This document shows, piece after piece, positions 32,042 to 39,248 of a stretch of DNA of 64,000 nucleotides. The number at the start of each line of letters is the position of its first letter. Position 1 is the first letter of the stretch. Made by a program: the position numbers and the translations under genes. This DNA is from HGW-17 sp938004375. Lineage in GTDB: Bacteria > Myxococcota_A > Polyangia > HGW-17. The DNA lies in contig DAIRVS010000002.1 of NCBI GenBank assembly GCA_036802685.1, positions 1 to 64,000 on the forward strand. The letters are read 5' to 3'. The notes under the pieces are model-generated. The model did no database searches and was not told the DNA's origin. It saw only the letters and a program-made list of their open reading frames with translations.

Positions 32042-33784
32042 TTGCGTACTTTTTCCCGTGTCCTGCTGCTGTTCACCCTTTTGATCCCTTCATGGGCCCT
32101 GGCCCAGACGGGCACCACCGACGCCACGCCGGTCCCCGGCGCCGAGGCCAAGCCCGAGGGCCAGCCCGAGGCCAAACCCGAGGTCAAACCCGAAGAGGTC
32201 AAGCCCGAGGAGACCAAGCCCGAGGAGGACGTCACCGACCAGGAGAAGAACATGACGCCCGAGGAGCGCGCCTGGCGCCGCCGCCTGCGCCGCGAGCAGC
32301 GCTCCCTGATGCCCATGCCCGAGTTCCTGGCCCCCGAGCGTTACTTCGTCGACACCCGCATCGCGTTCATCCTCGGGGACGACGACTTCCTGCACAAGGC
32401 CGGCGAGACGATCATCGACAGCCCGCTACCGGGCTTCGGCAACCGCCCCGGGTACGAGTTGTTCTTCGACAACCTCGACTCGGCGCGCACCGGCCGTGAG
32501 AACCAGTTCCACCTGGTCCTGTACAAGAAGCTCCGGGGCTACATCCCCGGGCTCACCACCGAGGGCGCCATCGTCACGCGCTACGACTTCTCCTCGTCCC
32601 GCGACGGCAAGCTCCAGGACGCGGGCACCTACTTGCTGGTCAAGTACCAGGAACCCGGCCGCGGCGAGTTCTCGGTCACCATGTTCCCGGTGTCCACCGA
32701 CCGCTTCCGCCTGGGCTACCTGTATGACCTGACCTGGGGCGGCGCCGACACCTTCGCGGCTGCCTCCAAGCAGCTCACCCCGGGCATCAAGTTCAACTAC
32801 CGGACCCCGGACATGTACGCCTTTTTGGGCTTCAAGACGGCCAAGGTTCTCACCAACCCGCCCCCGGGATCCAACCAGGGCCGCGAGAGCGAGACCGTCT
32901 ACGCCATGCTCGGCGGCTTCGGCTGGACCCCGTCGGACAAGCTCTCCGTTGAAGCCAACGGCGGTTATTTCCAGATGGGTGAGAACCCCAACCTGGGCGT
33001 CGAAGGCGAGATGGTCCAATTGGTGGGTGCCTCGGGCCGCATCGCCTACATGAACGGCATGAAGCTCGGCATGAGCGCGGATCTGCGTTTGTTCCGCTCG
33101 GACCAGGAGTTCGTGGACAGCCTGCTCACGAAGCCGTCCTACAAGCCCGGGCTGCACTACCTGCTGTCCCTCGAGGGCAACTTCATGGCCCAGTCCTTGT
33201 CCGACCCGGACAACTACGGCGACACCGTCATGCAGCCCGCCTACGCCGGCGCGCTGAACTTCAAGCTCCAGAAGGACCTGGCGCGGCTCACCTTTACCCT
33301 GTTCTCGCGCTCCCTGTCCTTCATCCTGCTCAACGTGCCCTCGTACGTCCCCTACCAGGCCATGAGCGGCGAGCTCGAGACCTCCCCCGAGCTCTTCGCG
33401 GCCGTGGGCGGCGACTACTACTTCCCCGCCCTGCACATGACCCTGGGCCTCACCCTGGGCGTGCAGATGCCCTCCACCGCGCAGGTGCACCTGACCACCT
33501 CCACCGGCGCCTCCGACATCGACCTTGGAGTGCGCACCATCGTCGTGCGCAACGAGGGCGAGCTCTCCGTGCTCCCCGACGGCGAAGAGGCCATGCCGAT
33601 CTTCGGCACCAAGCTCAGCCTGAAATGGGACCTCTCGGACATGATGGCCCTGTCCTTCGTGGTGCTCTACCAGCTCGATCCCAACTTCACCACCCTGAAG
33701 ACCCTGCCCAACGGCACCGCCAAGCGCGAGTTCGAGGACGGCAACAAGTTCGGCGCCGCCATCATCGCCACCGCCAAGTTCTAA
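32042..33784 (+). CDS. outer-membrane beta-barrel protein, porin-like
   Basis: 580 residues. I chose TTG 32042 because GGAGG lies 5 nt upstream, the same spacing as at the lectin gene; ATG 32030 is also in frame but its Shine-Dalgarno is too close. A cleavable signal peptide (LLLFTLLIPSWALAQ) is followed by an Ala/Pro/Glu/Lys-rich spacer (about 20-60), then about 500 residues of alternating amphipathic strands separated by loops, and a C-terminal TAKF ending in Phe, the usual outer-membrane barrel signal. Barrel strands such as YTFLGFKTAKVL-like segments and GELETSPELFAAVGGDYYF are typical. It could be the uptake channel for products of the 5'-nucleotidase in the same operon. The gene ends 4 bp from the convergent rlmH. 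Confidence 0.78.
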   Translation: MRTFSRVLLLFTLLIPSWALAQTGTTDATPVPGAEAKPEGQPEAKPEVKPEEVKPEETKPEEDVTDQEKNMTPEERAWRRRLRREQRSLMPMPEFLAPERYFVDTRIAFILGDDDFLHKAGETIIDSPLPGFGNRPGYELFFDNLDSARTGRENQFHLVLYKKLRGYIPGLTTEGAIVTRYDFSSSRDGKLQDAGTYLLVKYQEPGRGEFSVTMFPVSTDRFRLGYLYDLTWGGADTFAAASKQLTPGIKFNYRTPDMYAFLGFKTAKVLTNPPPGSNQGRESETVYAMLGGFGWTPSDKLSVEANGGYFQMGENPNLGVEGEMVQLVGASGRIAYMNGMKLGMSADLRLFRSDQEFVDSLLTKPSYKPGLHYLLSLEGNFMAQSLSDPDNYGDTVMQPAYAGALNFKLQKDLARLTFTLFSRSLSFILLNVPSYVPYQAMSGELETSPELFAAVGGDYYFPALHMTLGLTLGVQMPSTAQVHLTTSTGASDIDLGVRTIVVRNEGELSVLPDGEEAMPIFGTKLSLKWDLSDMMALSFVVLYQLDPNFTTLKTLPNGTAKREFEDGNKFGAAIIATAKF

Positions 33785-33788
33785 ATTC

Positions 33789-34214
33789 TCAATGATGATA
33801 CGGCTCGTTGGCCAGGATGGTCAACGCGCGATAGAGCTGCTCGACGAGCAGCAGGCGGGCGACGCGGTGGGGGAACGTGAGGTTCGAGAGCGACCAGAGC
33901 TCGTGAGCCTTCGCGAGAAACTCCGACGAGTGCCCGTGGGCGCCGCCGATCACGAAGACCACGTCGCGGTGCTCACGGACGAGCAGCCGCTGCACCCGCG
34001 TGGCGAACGCCTCCGAAGACGCCGCCTGGTCGCCGCGCTCGGTGAGCAGGACGCGCACGCGCCCCTCGCCGATGGACTTCTCCAGGCGGGCCTCATCGGG
34101 GAATACCTTGACCGTGAGCGGGACCTTGCGCGCGACGCGGGCGGCGTACTCCTGCACCAACGGCTCCAGGGGATCCGCCTTCTCGTGCCCCACGCTGTAC
34201 AGGAACCACTTCAT
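33789..34214 (-). CDS. rlmH: 23S rRNA pseudouridine-1915 N3-methyltransferase RlmH
   Basis: 141 residues, slightly shorter than the usual ~155. SPOUT fold signatures are present: the strand VRVLLTERGDQAASSEAFA, the knot segment VVFVIGGAHG (S-adenosylmethionine site) and the C-terminal LLLVEQLYRALTILANEPYHH, close to the canonical EQLYRA...PYH. It methylates N3 of pseudouridine 1915 in helix 69. The ATG at 34214 overlaps the rsfS stop by 4 bp (ATGA), so the two are translationally coupled, as in many bacteria. Confidence 0.95.
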   Translation of the reverse strand: MKWFLYSVGHEKADPLEPLVQEYAARVARKVPLTVKVFPDEARLEKSIGEGRVRVLLTERGDQAASSEAFATRVQRLLVREHRDVVFVIGGAHGHSSEFLAKAHELWSLSNLTFPHRVARLLLVEQLYRALTILANEPYHH

Positions 34215-34549
34215 TTGGGATTTACTTTACAATCGGCCCATGCCTGATCCAGCAGGTAATAATCCCGGGCGGCGGGCTGCATGATGTGGACGATGAGGTC
34301 GCCGGCGTCCAGCAGCACCCACTCGCCCTGCTCGCGGCCCTCGACCCCGAGGATCTCCTGCTTCGCCTGGATCAGGCGGCCGCGGACCTCCTCGACGATG
34401 GCGTCCACGTGCCGGTGGTTGTTCCCCGTGGCCAGCAGGATGGTGTCGGTGTAGCCCAGCTTGGCGGCCACCGAGAAGACCGCCAGATCCTCGCCCTTCT
34501 TGTCCTCGATGGCCTGGACGGCCAGTCGCACCAGTTCGGCTTTCTCCAT
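34211..34549 (-). CDS. rsfS: ribosome silencing factor RsfS
   Basis: 112 residues from ATG 34549 with GAGGAG at 34561-34556; 49 further in-frame upstream codons are rejected for lack of a site. RsfS hallmarks: AIEDKKGEDLAVFSV, YTDTILLATGNNHRHVDAIVEEV, EGREQGEWVLLDAGDLIVHIMQPAARDYYLLDQAW. The protein binds uL14 and blocks subunit joining under starvation. It is coupled to rlmH by an ATGA overlap. A strong 10-bp hairpin abuts the Shine-Dalgarno. Confidence 0.95.
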   Translation of the reverse strand: MEKAELVRLAVQAIEDKKGEDLAVFSVAAKLGYTDTILLATGNNHRHVDAIVEEVRGRLIQAKQEILGVEGREQGEWVLLDAGDLIVHIMQPAARDYYLLDQAWADCKVNPK

Positions 34550-34560
34550 CTTCGACTCCT

Positions 34561-34594
34561 CGTCCGCGGGCGATGCGGATCGAACCCGCGGACG
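34561..34594 (-). promoter_or_regulatory. 10-bp GC-rich hairpin in the rsfS leader
   Basis: CGTCCGCGGG (34561-34570) and CCCGCGGACG (34585-34594) are perfect inverted repeats around a 14-nt loop. On the rsfS mRNA the hairpin ends one base into the Shine-Dalgarno GAGGAG (34561-34556), so it could occlude ribosome binding or act as an attenuator. The loop contains GGTTCGATCC-like sequence resembling a tRNA T-loop, but no complete tRNA can be folded. Confidence 0.5.
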
Positions 34595-34749
34595 CCGCAA
34601 AATAGTGCCGATTCCGGGAAAAGGCAACGGGGACGGCTTGCAAAGGCGCAACAAAAGCAATAAAGTGCCCGCTTTGTCCGGTCCGCGACCGGCCACGAGC
34701 CCGCTTCGCGGGTCCGAGACCGCTTTCCCGGACCCCTGGACCCGTTGTC

Positions 34750-36234
34750 ATGCAATACCACTGCCGCATCCGAAACCACGGTCGTCAACAGCTCGAGCTC
34801 GAGGTCGACTACCCGCTGGTCCCCGGCCAGCCGCGCACCTCCTACCTGCTCGAGGCGCTGCTGTTCACGCCCGCCTCCATGAACCTCACGCCCTCGCGCA
34901 CCAGCCCCGAGACCTTCTTCAACAACTTGGTGACCTACACCCGCTACACGGTGGCCCCCATCCCCCTGGCGCTGCTGTTGGACCCCGAGAACGACCTGAG
35001 CCCGCTCACGAGACTGCAGCGCAAGCTCGACTCCACACCAATCCTCACAGCGAAGGATCAGGAGGAGCTGGTCTACGAGATCAAGACCCTGGCGAACATC
35101 TACGCCTTCCAACTGCGCCGGCGCATCGCGCTGATCGTCGAGAGCTGCGGCCGGCGGGATCCGCCCGCGCTGGTGAACGAGACCGTGGGACAGTGGCTCA
35201 CCAACATCGGCCTGGTGCTCGAGCGCTTCCGCGGCCTGCACCCGCGCTTCCTGGAGCCAGGCGTGGACGAGTACCTGCGCGAGGCCTGGCGCTTCACCGA
35301 CGAACTGCTGAGCCTTGTCACCGAACGCGAGCAGTTCCACCTGCACCGGGAGCTCTCGGCCGCCGGCTACGACACCGCCGCCGCCGCGGTGCTCGCCCAA
35401 CTCCCTCGCCAGGAGCGGTATCGACGCGAAATGCACTACCCCTCGGTCATCGACCCGGACACCCCGGAGCTCAACGAGGAGACGCTCTACCGCTCGCACA
35501 TGCTCAAAAAGTGGAGCGAGAGCGCGATGTACATGGGGCGCACCCCCAACCGCACCGCGAACCAGGTGGGGCAGGTGCTCATGGGCATCGCCGCGGGCGC
35601 GGCCATGGCCTTCGCGGTGACCGCCGCCTTCCTCACGGATCGCCTCTTCGCCACCTACAGCCTGCCCTGGGCGTTGATGATCGTCCTCGCCTACATCTTC
35701 AAGGACCGGCTCAAGGAGTTCTTCCGTGCGTTCTTCCTGCGCACCATGCCGCACCTGGTGTCGGACCGCATGGAGGACCTGATCGACCCCGCCATCGGCC
35801 GCAAGGTGGGCGTCTCCCGCGCCCGGGTGCGTTTTTACGACGCCCGGCGGGTCGCGCCGGAGCTGCTGCGCATCCGCAACCGTACGATCAACCCCTTCCG
35901 CCACGTGCTCAAGCCCGAGAACGTGATCCACTTCCAAAAGGAAATCCACCTGCGCTCGTCGCTGTTGGCAGACGCCCACGCCCGCCTGGAGTCCATCACC
36001 GAGATCATCCGCCTGCGGATGTCCTCGTGGTTCACCATGCTCGACGATCCCGACGAGATCCGCGACCAGCTCGTGGACGGCCGGGTGGTCCCCGTCACCT
36101 GTCGCCGCGTCTATCACGTGCACCTGGTGCTCTCCCTGGCCGAACGTGGGAAGGAAGCCGAGGCCTCGGTCTACCACTACGTCGTCGTGGTCACCCGCGA
36201 CGGCATCGATCGCATAGAACCCGTCGACGCTTGA
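34750..36234 (+). CDS. two-TM membrane protein of unknown function
   Basis: 494 residues. ATG 34750 opens a beta-rich N-terminal region (QYHCRIRNHGRQQLELEVDYPLV, YLLEALLFTPASMNL), then a long helical region with EQFHLHREL and a paired hydrophobic hairpin at about 282-316 (QVLMGIAAGAAMAFAVTAAFLTDRLFATYSLPWALMIVLAYIFKD), placing N- and C-terminal domains on the same side, presumably the cytoplasm. The C-terminal part is basic and beta-rich (LRIRNRTINPFRHVLKPENVI, VTCRRVYHVHLVLSL). I do not recognise the family. It is divergent from rsfS and followed by a 21-bp tandem repeat. Confidence 0.75.
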   Translation: MQYHCRIRNHGRQQLELEVDYPLVPGQPRTSYLLEALLFTPASMNLTPSRTSPETFFNNLVTYTRYTVAPIPLALLLDPENDLSPLTRLQRKLDSTPILTAKDQEELVYEIKTLANIYAFQLRRRIALIVESCGRRDPPALVNETVGQWLTNIGLVLERFRGLHPRFLEPGVDEYLREAWRFTDELLSLVTEREQFHLHRELSAAGYDTAAAAVLAQLPRQERYRREMHYPSVIDPDTPELNEETLYRSHMLKKWSESAMYMGRTPNRTANQVGQVLMGIAAGAAMAFAVTAAFLTDRLFATYSLPWALMIVLAYIFKDRLKEFFRAFFLRTMPHLVSDRMEDLIDPAIGRKVGVSRARVRFYDARRVAPELLRIRNRTINPFRHVLKPENVIHFQKEIHLRSSLLADAHARLESITEIIRLRMSSWFTMLDDPDEIRDQLVDGRVVPVTCRRVYHVHLVLSLAERGKEAEASVYHYVVVVTRDGIDRIEPVDA

Positions 36235-36281
36235 CCGTCGTAGGTCGACGGTTGACCGTCGTAGGTCGACGCTTGACCGTC
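36223..36281. repeat. 21-bp tandem repeat (2.8 copies) between convergent genes, hairpin-forming
   Basis: The unit GTCGACGCTTGACCGTCGTAG occurs at 36223-36243, with one substitution at 36244-36264, and partly at 36265-36281. It begins in the last codons of the two-TM protein gene and ends 2 bp before the stop of the convergent acetyltransferase gene. ACCGTCG-TAGGT-CGACGGT (36234-36252) is a perfect 7-bp stem, so the array can form hairpins on both strands and may act as a bidirectional terminator, although it has no T-tract. Confidence 0.6.
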
Positions 36282-36282
36282 T

Positions 36283-36735
36283 TCACCTGCGCAAGCGGAA
36301 CATGGCATTGGGGTAGGGGGAGAAACCCAGGCGCTCGTAGAGGGCGCGGGCGCGGGTGTTGTCGGGCGTCACCTCGAGCTCGAGGGCGACCGCGTCCCGG
36401 AACCAGGGGAGCCGCCCCGCGGCCAGGTCGCGGATGAACCCGGTAGCCAGGCCGCGGCCCCGCGCCTCGGGCAGAAAATACAGTTCGTCGAGCACGCAGA
36501 CCTCGCCTCCCTGTTCGTTGCTCCAGAACGAGGACAGCAGCGCGTAGCCGTCCTGGCCCGTCGGCCCTTCATGGACCACGACGACTCCGCGGGTGGGCTC
36601 GGCGTCGAAGCGGCGCAGAGTCGAAAGGGCCTTCTCCGGAGTCATCGGGACGGTGGCCGGGTCTTCCCGGTACAGGCGCAGCATGAGGTCGACGACGAGC
36701 GGGTGCTCGTCCGGGCGGCAGGCGCGGAAGGTCAT
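36283..36735 (-). CDS. GNAT family N-acetyltransferase
   Basis: 150 residues from ATG 36735, which overlaps the stop of the upstream secreted-protein gene (ATGA). GNAT motifs: EVCVLDELYFLPEARGRGLATGFIRDLA with the RGRGLA acetyl-CoA loop, then VALELEVTPDNTRARALYERLGFSPYPNAMFRLRR (N-x(4)-A..LYERLGF typical of motif B). The N-terminus RACRPDEHPLVVDLMLRLYRED is the usual helix-1 region. Substrate unknown. Confidence 0.9.
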   Translation of the reverse strand: MTFRACRPDEHPLVVDLMLRLYREDPATVPMTPEKALSTLRRFDAEPTRGVVVVHEGPTGQDGYALLSSFWSNEQGGEVCVLDELYFLPEARGRGLATGFIRDLAAGRLPWFRDAVALELEVTPDNTRARALYERLGFSPYPNAMFRLRR

Positions 36736-37097
36736 GGGGCGATGGTGAACTTCAACTCGGCGCCGTGGCGGCCGGCCCGGGCGCACTTGCGCCAGCTCTT
36801 CATCTCGGCGACCTTGCCGGTGATCTTCAGGGTAATCACGGTCTCGAACTTGCCCTTGGCGACTTTTTTCCACTTGGTCTGGGAGATCTTCACGACCCCC
36901 TTGTATTCGAAGTTGACGTCGTCCACGTCGAGCAGGCACTTGTCGTGAATCCATTTGATCGAGGCGGTGACCTTCACCGTGTCGCCGATCTTGACGGTCT
37001 GCTTGTCGGGGACCAGTTTCTGGGTGCAAGCCTCGGAGACGGACGGCGCGAGCAGCAGGACACCGAGGAGGGAGATTCCGAACAGGGCGGGTTTCAT
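36732..37097 (-). CDS. small secreted protein with Ig-like region
   Basis: 121 residues. ATG 37097 follows AGGAG; signal peptide MKPALFGISLLGVLLLAPSVSEA with likely cleavage before Cys24-Thr. The mature 98 residues read KLVPDKQTVKIGDTVKVTASIKWIHDKCLLDVDDVNFEYKG, then ITLKITGKVAEM..WRKCARAG, the alternating strand pattern of an Ig/beta-sandwich domain. Three cysteines are visible. Family unknown. It is translationally coupled to the acetyltransferase gene. A promoter, a 16-bp palindrome and a hexanucleotide repeat lie upstream. Confidence 0.75.
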   Translation of the reverse strand: MKPALFGISLLGVLLLAPSVSEACTQKLVPDKQTVKIGDTVKVTASIKWIHDKCLLDVDDVNFEYKGVVKISQTKWKKVAKGKFETVITLKITGKVAEMKSWRKCARAGRHGAELKFTIAP

Positions 37098-37112
37098 GAG
37101 ACATGCTCCTGG

Positions 37113-37128
37113 TCCGGCGCGCGCCGGA
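37113..37128. promoter_or_regulatory. 16-bp perfect palindrome near the start of the secreted-protein transcript
   Basis: TCCGGCGCGCGCCGGA is fully self-complementary. It lies between the predicted -10 (37140-37145) and the Shine-Dalgarno of the gene starting at 37097, at about +5 to +20, the place for a repressor site or an RNA hairpin. Confidence 0.4.
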
Positions 37129-37139
37129 ACCGACAGGGG

Positions 37140-37168
37140 AAGATACGCCGAACCGTGAAAATATTCAA
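37140..37168 (-). promoter_or_regulatory. sigma70-like promoter of the secreted-protein/GNAT pair
   Basis: Minus strand TTGAAT (37168-37163), 17-bp spacer, TATCTT (37145-37140). The expected leader is about 36 nt to ATG 37097. The GATTTC repeat begins 28 bp upstream of the -35. Confidence 0.5.
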
Positions 37169-37195
37169 TTCCGAGGATGAAACCTCTTCCTCCCA

Positions 37196-37236
37196 AAATC
37201 GAAATCGAAATCGAAATCGAAATCGAAATCGAAATC
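37196..37236. repeat. hexanucleotide simple sequence repeat (GAAATC), 6.8 copies
   Basis: Six perfect GAAATC units (37201-37236) preceded by a five-sixths unit at 37196. It lies in the 191-bp gap between the IgGFc-type lipoprotein stop (37289) and the secreted-protein start (37097), just upstream of the promoter at 37140-37168. Confidence 0.85.
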
Positions 37237-37288
37237 GTCGAAACGTCCCACCATCGGACCGGAAAAACCGATTTTATTTGTTTTTGTC

Positions 37289-39223
37289 CTACTTGGCGAT
37301 GACGTTGATCTGGTACAGATCCAGGCCGCCGGGGTAGAGATAACTCGTATAGTTGGCGAAGCCGTAGACCTCGATGCCGAACCGGAGACTCTCACGAGAG
37401 GCCACCAGCTCATGGGAGCCGGTAGGGGCACCCGCGTCGAGGGGGAGCTGGGCCAGGGCGAAGCCGGTGTCGCTCACGACCGTGAAGTCGGCCGCCGAGA
37501 GGACCGTCGTGCCGTCGAGAGTGATGGTATCGCCCGCGGCCATGGTGTCCGGAACGATGACGTTCACCCAGGACGTGGTGAACGAGGGGGGCGCGGTGAA
37601 GCGATAGGCGGCGCGGAACTGCTCCACGGGCACCACCAGGCCCATGGACGGATCCCCCGAGGCGTCCAGCGCGGTGGTCCAGGCGTTCTGGCCCACCAGG
37701 AAGCGGGCCACCAGCACCGGCTTGTCCGCCGTGATCCCGAAGTGCTGCTGAGGCGGGGGCGCCACCTCCACCCACTCGCCGGTCGCGAGCGTGCGGGGCG
37801 CCGAGATCGTCGCCGGAGAGAAGGTCACGAGGGTGTCGTCCTCGGCGGCCACCACGCGCACCAGGTTGGACTCCGACGAGGCCGGCTCCACCTGGGCGGT
37901 GAAGCCCACCACGTACGTCTGACCCCAGATCTCCTGCGGGAAGAGCATCTCCTCGAGGTGGTCGCAGGCCCATGTGTGGTACGGCACGAAGGCGCAGTTG
38001 TGCCCCGAGAAGACCGCCACCGGCTTGTCCGAGGCGATCCCGGTGCCCGTGAGGTCGTAGGCGGCGCCCGGGTCGCAGTAGACGTAGCGTTCATCCGTGT
38101 GGGTGGCGTGACCCGGGGTCTCCGGGCAGGTCGCGGCGGTGAAGTCCTGGGCGGTGACGAGCTGGAGCACGTCGTTCTTCTGGAGCACGAAGGTGCGCTC
38201 CTCCCCCGGGGTGAGCGGTTCGATCCCCTCGCCGGCGGCGGTGTGCGCGGCGGCCCGCACGGTGATGGTGGTCTGGTTCTCCACGGCCACGACGGTGACG
38301 AAACCCGGGCTGTGCTTCTCGGAGATGGGCGGATTCACGGTGTCGTAGGCGACGGTGCCCCGGCTCAGCGCGGTGTAGCGGCGGCCCAGGGCGGCCACCG
38401 GCAACAGCAGGCTGGCGTCGTTCGTGTAGGAGTAGTAGTCGATGCCGGTGACGTCGAGAACGAAGTCGTAAGGGTTGAACTGGTAGGCGGTGACCGGCTG
38501 GGTCGTGGTGACGCGATAGGCCGCCGCCGAATAGAGTCCCGAGCGCAGGGTGAGCCCAAAGTCCGGCGAGGAACCGGTGCGCAGCGGCTCGTGGAAGGGC
38601 AGCAGGAACACGCGAAGGGTGTGGGCTGGCAGGTCCTCGGCTCGGGTGCCGTCGGGCCCCGTGATCGTGACCAGGGCGTCCCGGTCGCCCGCGTTGTCAA
38701 GCGCGAGGCCGAAGTTCTCGGCGAACGGGGGCCGCAGGCTGGCGTTCGCGGTCACCGTGGACACCCAGTCGCAGCCCAGGTAGCTGCGCGACAACCGCGC
38801 CTTGTTACAAGGGGTGCCGCACACGGCCTCACCAGGGACCCACTCGATACAGTCCTCCTCGGAATCCAGATCGCAGTCCTCGGCCTTCTCCCCCACCCAC
38901 CCGTCGGGCAGGCAGTGGTAGACGTGGCCGTCGGGCTGACAGGTCGTGCCGTTGGCATAGCAGAACACGCACTCGAGCAGGGTGGGATCGCACAAGGGCC
39001 CCACGAGCTCCCCCTGCCCGCACTCCTTGAAGGTACGCCATTGCCCACCCTCGCACAGGAGCACCTTGTTGAGCTCGCACATCTTGTCTCCGTCGGCGCA
39101 CTGCGGGTTGTTCTGGTTCGCGTTGTTGGCGTTGCCGGCGTTGGCGTTGTTGGTGTCGTCACGGGAGCACTCGCACCCGGCGAGGATCAGGACGAGCAGG
39201 AGGAGGGGGAAAAGGTGGCGCAT
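37289..39223 (-). CDS. surface lipoprotein with IgGFc-binding-type domain
   Basis: 644 residues from ATG 39223 (Shine-Dalgarno AAGGAG); lipobox LAGC, Cys17. An Asn/Ala linker (NNANAGNANNANQNN) typical of Bradymonadales/Myxococcota lipoproteins is followed by a Cys-rich segment (about 48-145) and then a long beta-rich region. PVTAYQFNPYDF, KPVAVFSGHNCAFVPYHTWACDHLEEMLFPQEIWGQTYVV and TDKPVLVARFLVGQ correspond to the order of motifs in IgGFc-binding-type N-terminal domains. In animals related domains occur in mucin-like Fcgbp; in myxobacteria they are common on the cell surface with unknown ligands. The gene is 25 bp downstream of the kinase gene at 39249. Confidence 0.8.
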   Translation of the reverse strand: MRHLFPLLLLVLILAGCECSRDDTNNANAGNANNANQNNPQCADGDKMCELNKVLLCEGGQWRTFKECGQGELVGPLCDPTLLECVFCYANGTTCQPDGHVYHCLPDGWVGEKAEDCDLDSEEDCIEWVPGEAVCGTPCNKARLSRSYLGCDWVSTVTANASLRPPFAENFGLALDNAGDRDALVTITGPDGTRAEDLPAHTLRVFLLPFHEPLRTGSSPDFGLTLRSGLYSAAAYRVTTTQPVTAYQFNPYDFVLDVTGIDYYSYTNDASLLLPVAALGRRYTALSRGTVAYDTVNPPISEKHSPGFVTVVAVENQTTITVRAAAHTAAGEGIEPLTPGEERTFVLQKNDVLQLVTAQDFTAATCPETPGHATHTDERYVYCDPGAAYDLTGTGIASDKPVAVFSGHNCAFVPYHTWACDHLEEMLFPQEIWGQTYVVGFTAQVEPASSESNLVRVVAAEDDTLVTFSPATISAPRTLATGEWVEVAPPPQQHFGITADKPVLVARFLVGQNAWTTALDASGDPSMGLVVPVEQFRAAYRFTAPPSFTTSWVNVIVPDTMAAGDTITLDGTTVLSAADFTVVSDTGFALAQLPLDAGAPTGSHELVASRESLRFGIEVYGFANYTSYLYPGGLDLYQINVIAK

Positions 39224-39248
39224 GACGGACTCCTTTTCGGGCACCCGG

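Noticed and set aside
34561..34594. Possible tRNA because of a GGTTCGATCC-like T-loop sequence
   Set aside because: The T-stem does not pair and no D-arm, anticodon arm or acceptor stem can be formed around it; the sequence is better explained by a 10-bp hairpin.
37165..37431. A short minus-strand open frame encoding a run of Asp-Phe
   Set aside because: It arises from reading the GAAATC repeat and extends antisense of nothing real; no ribosome-binding site and no conserved feature.
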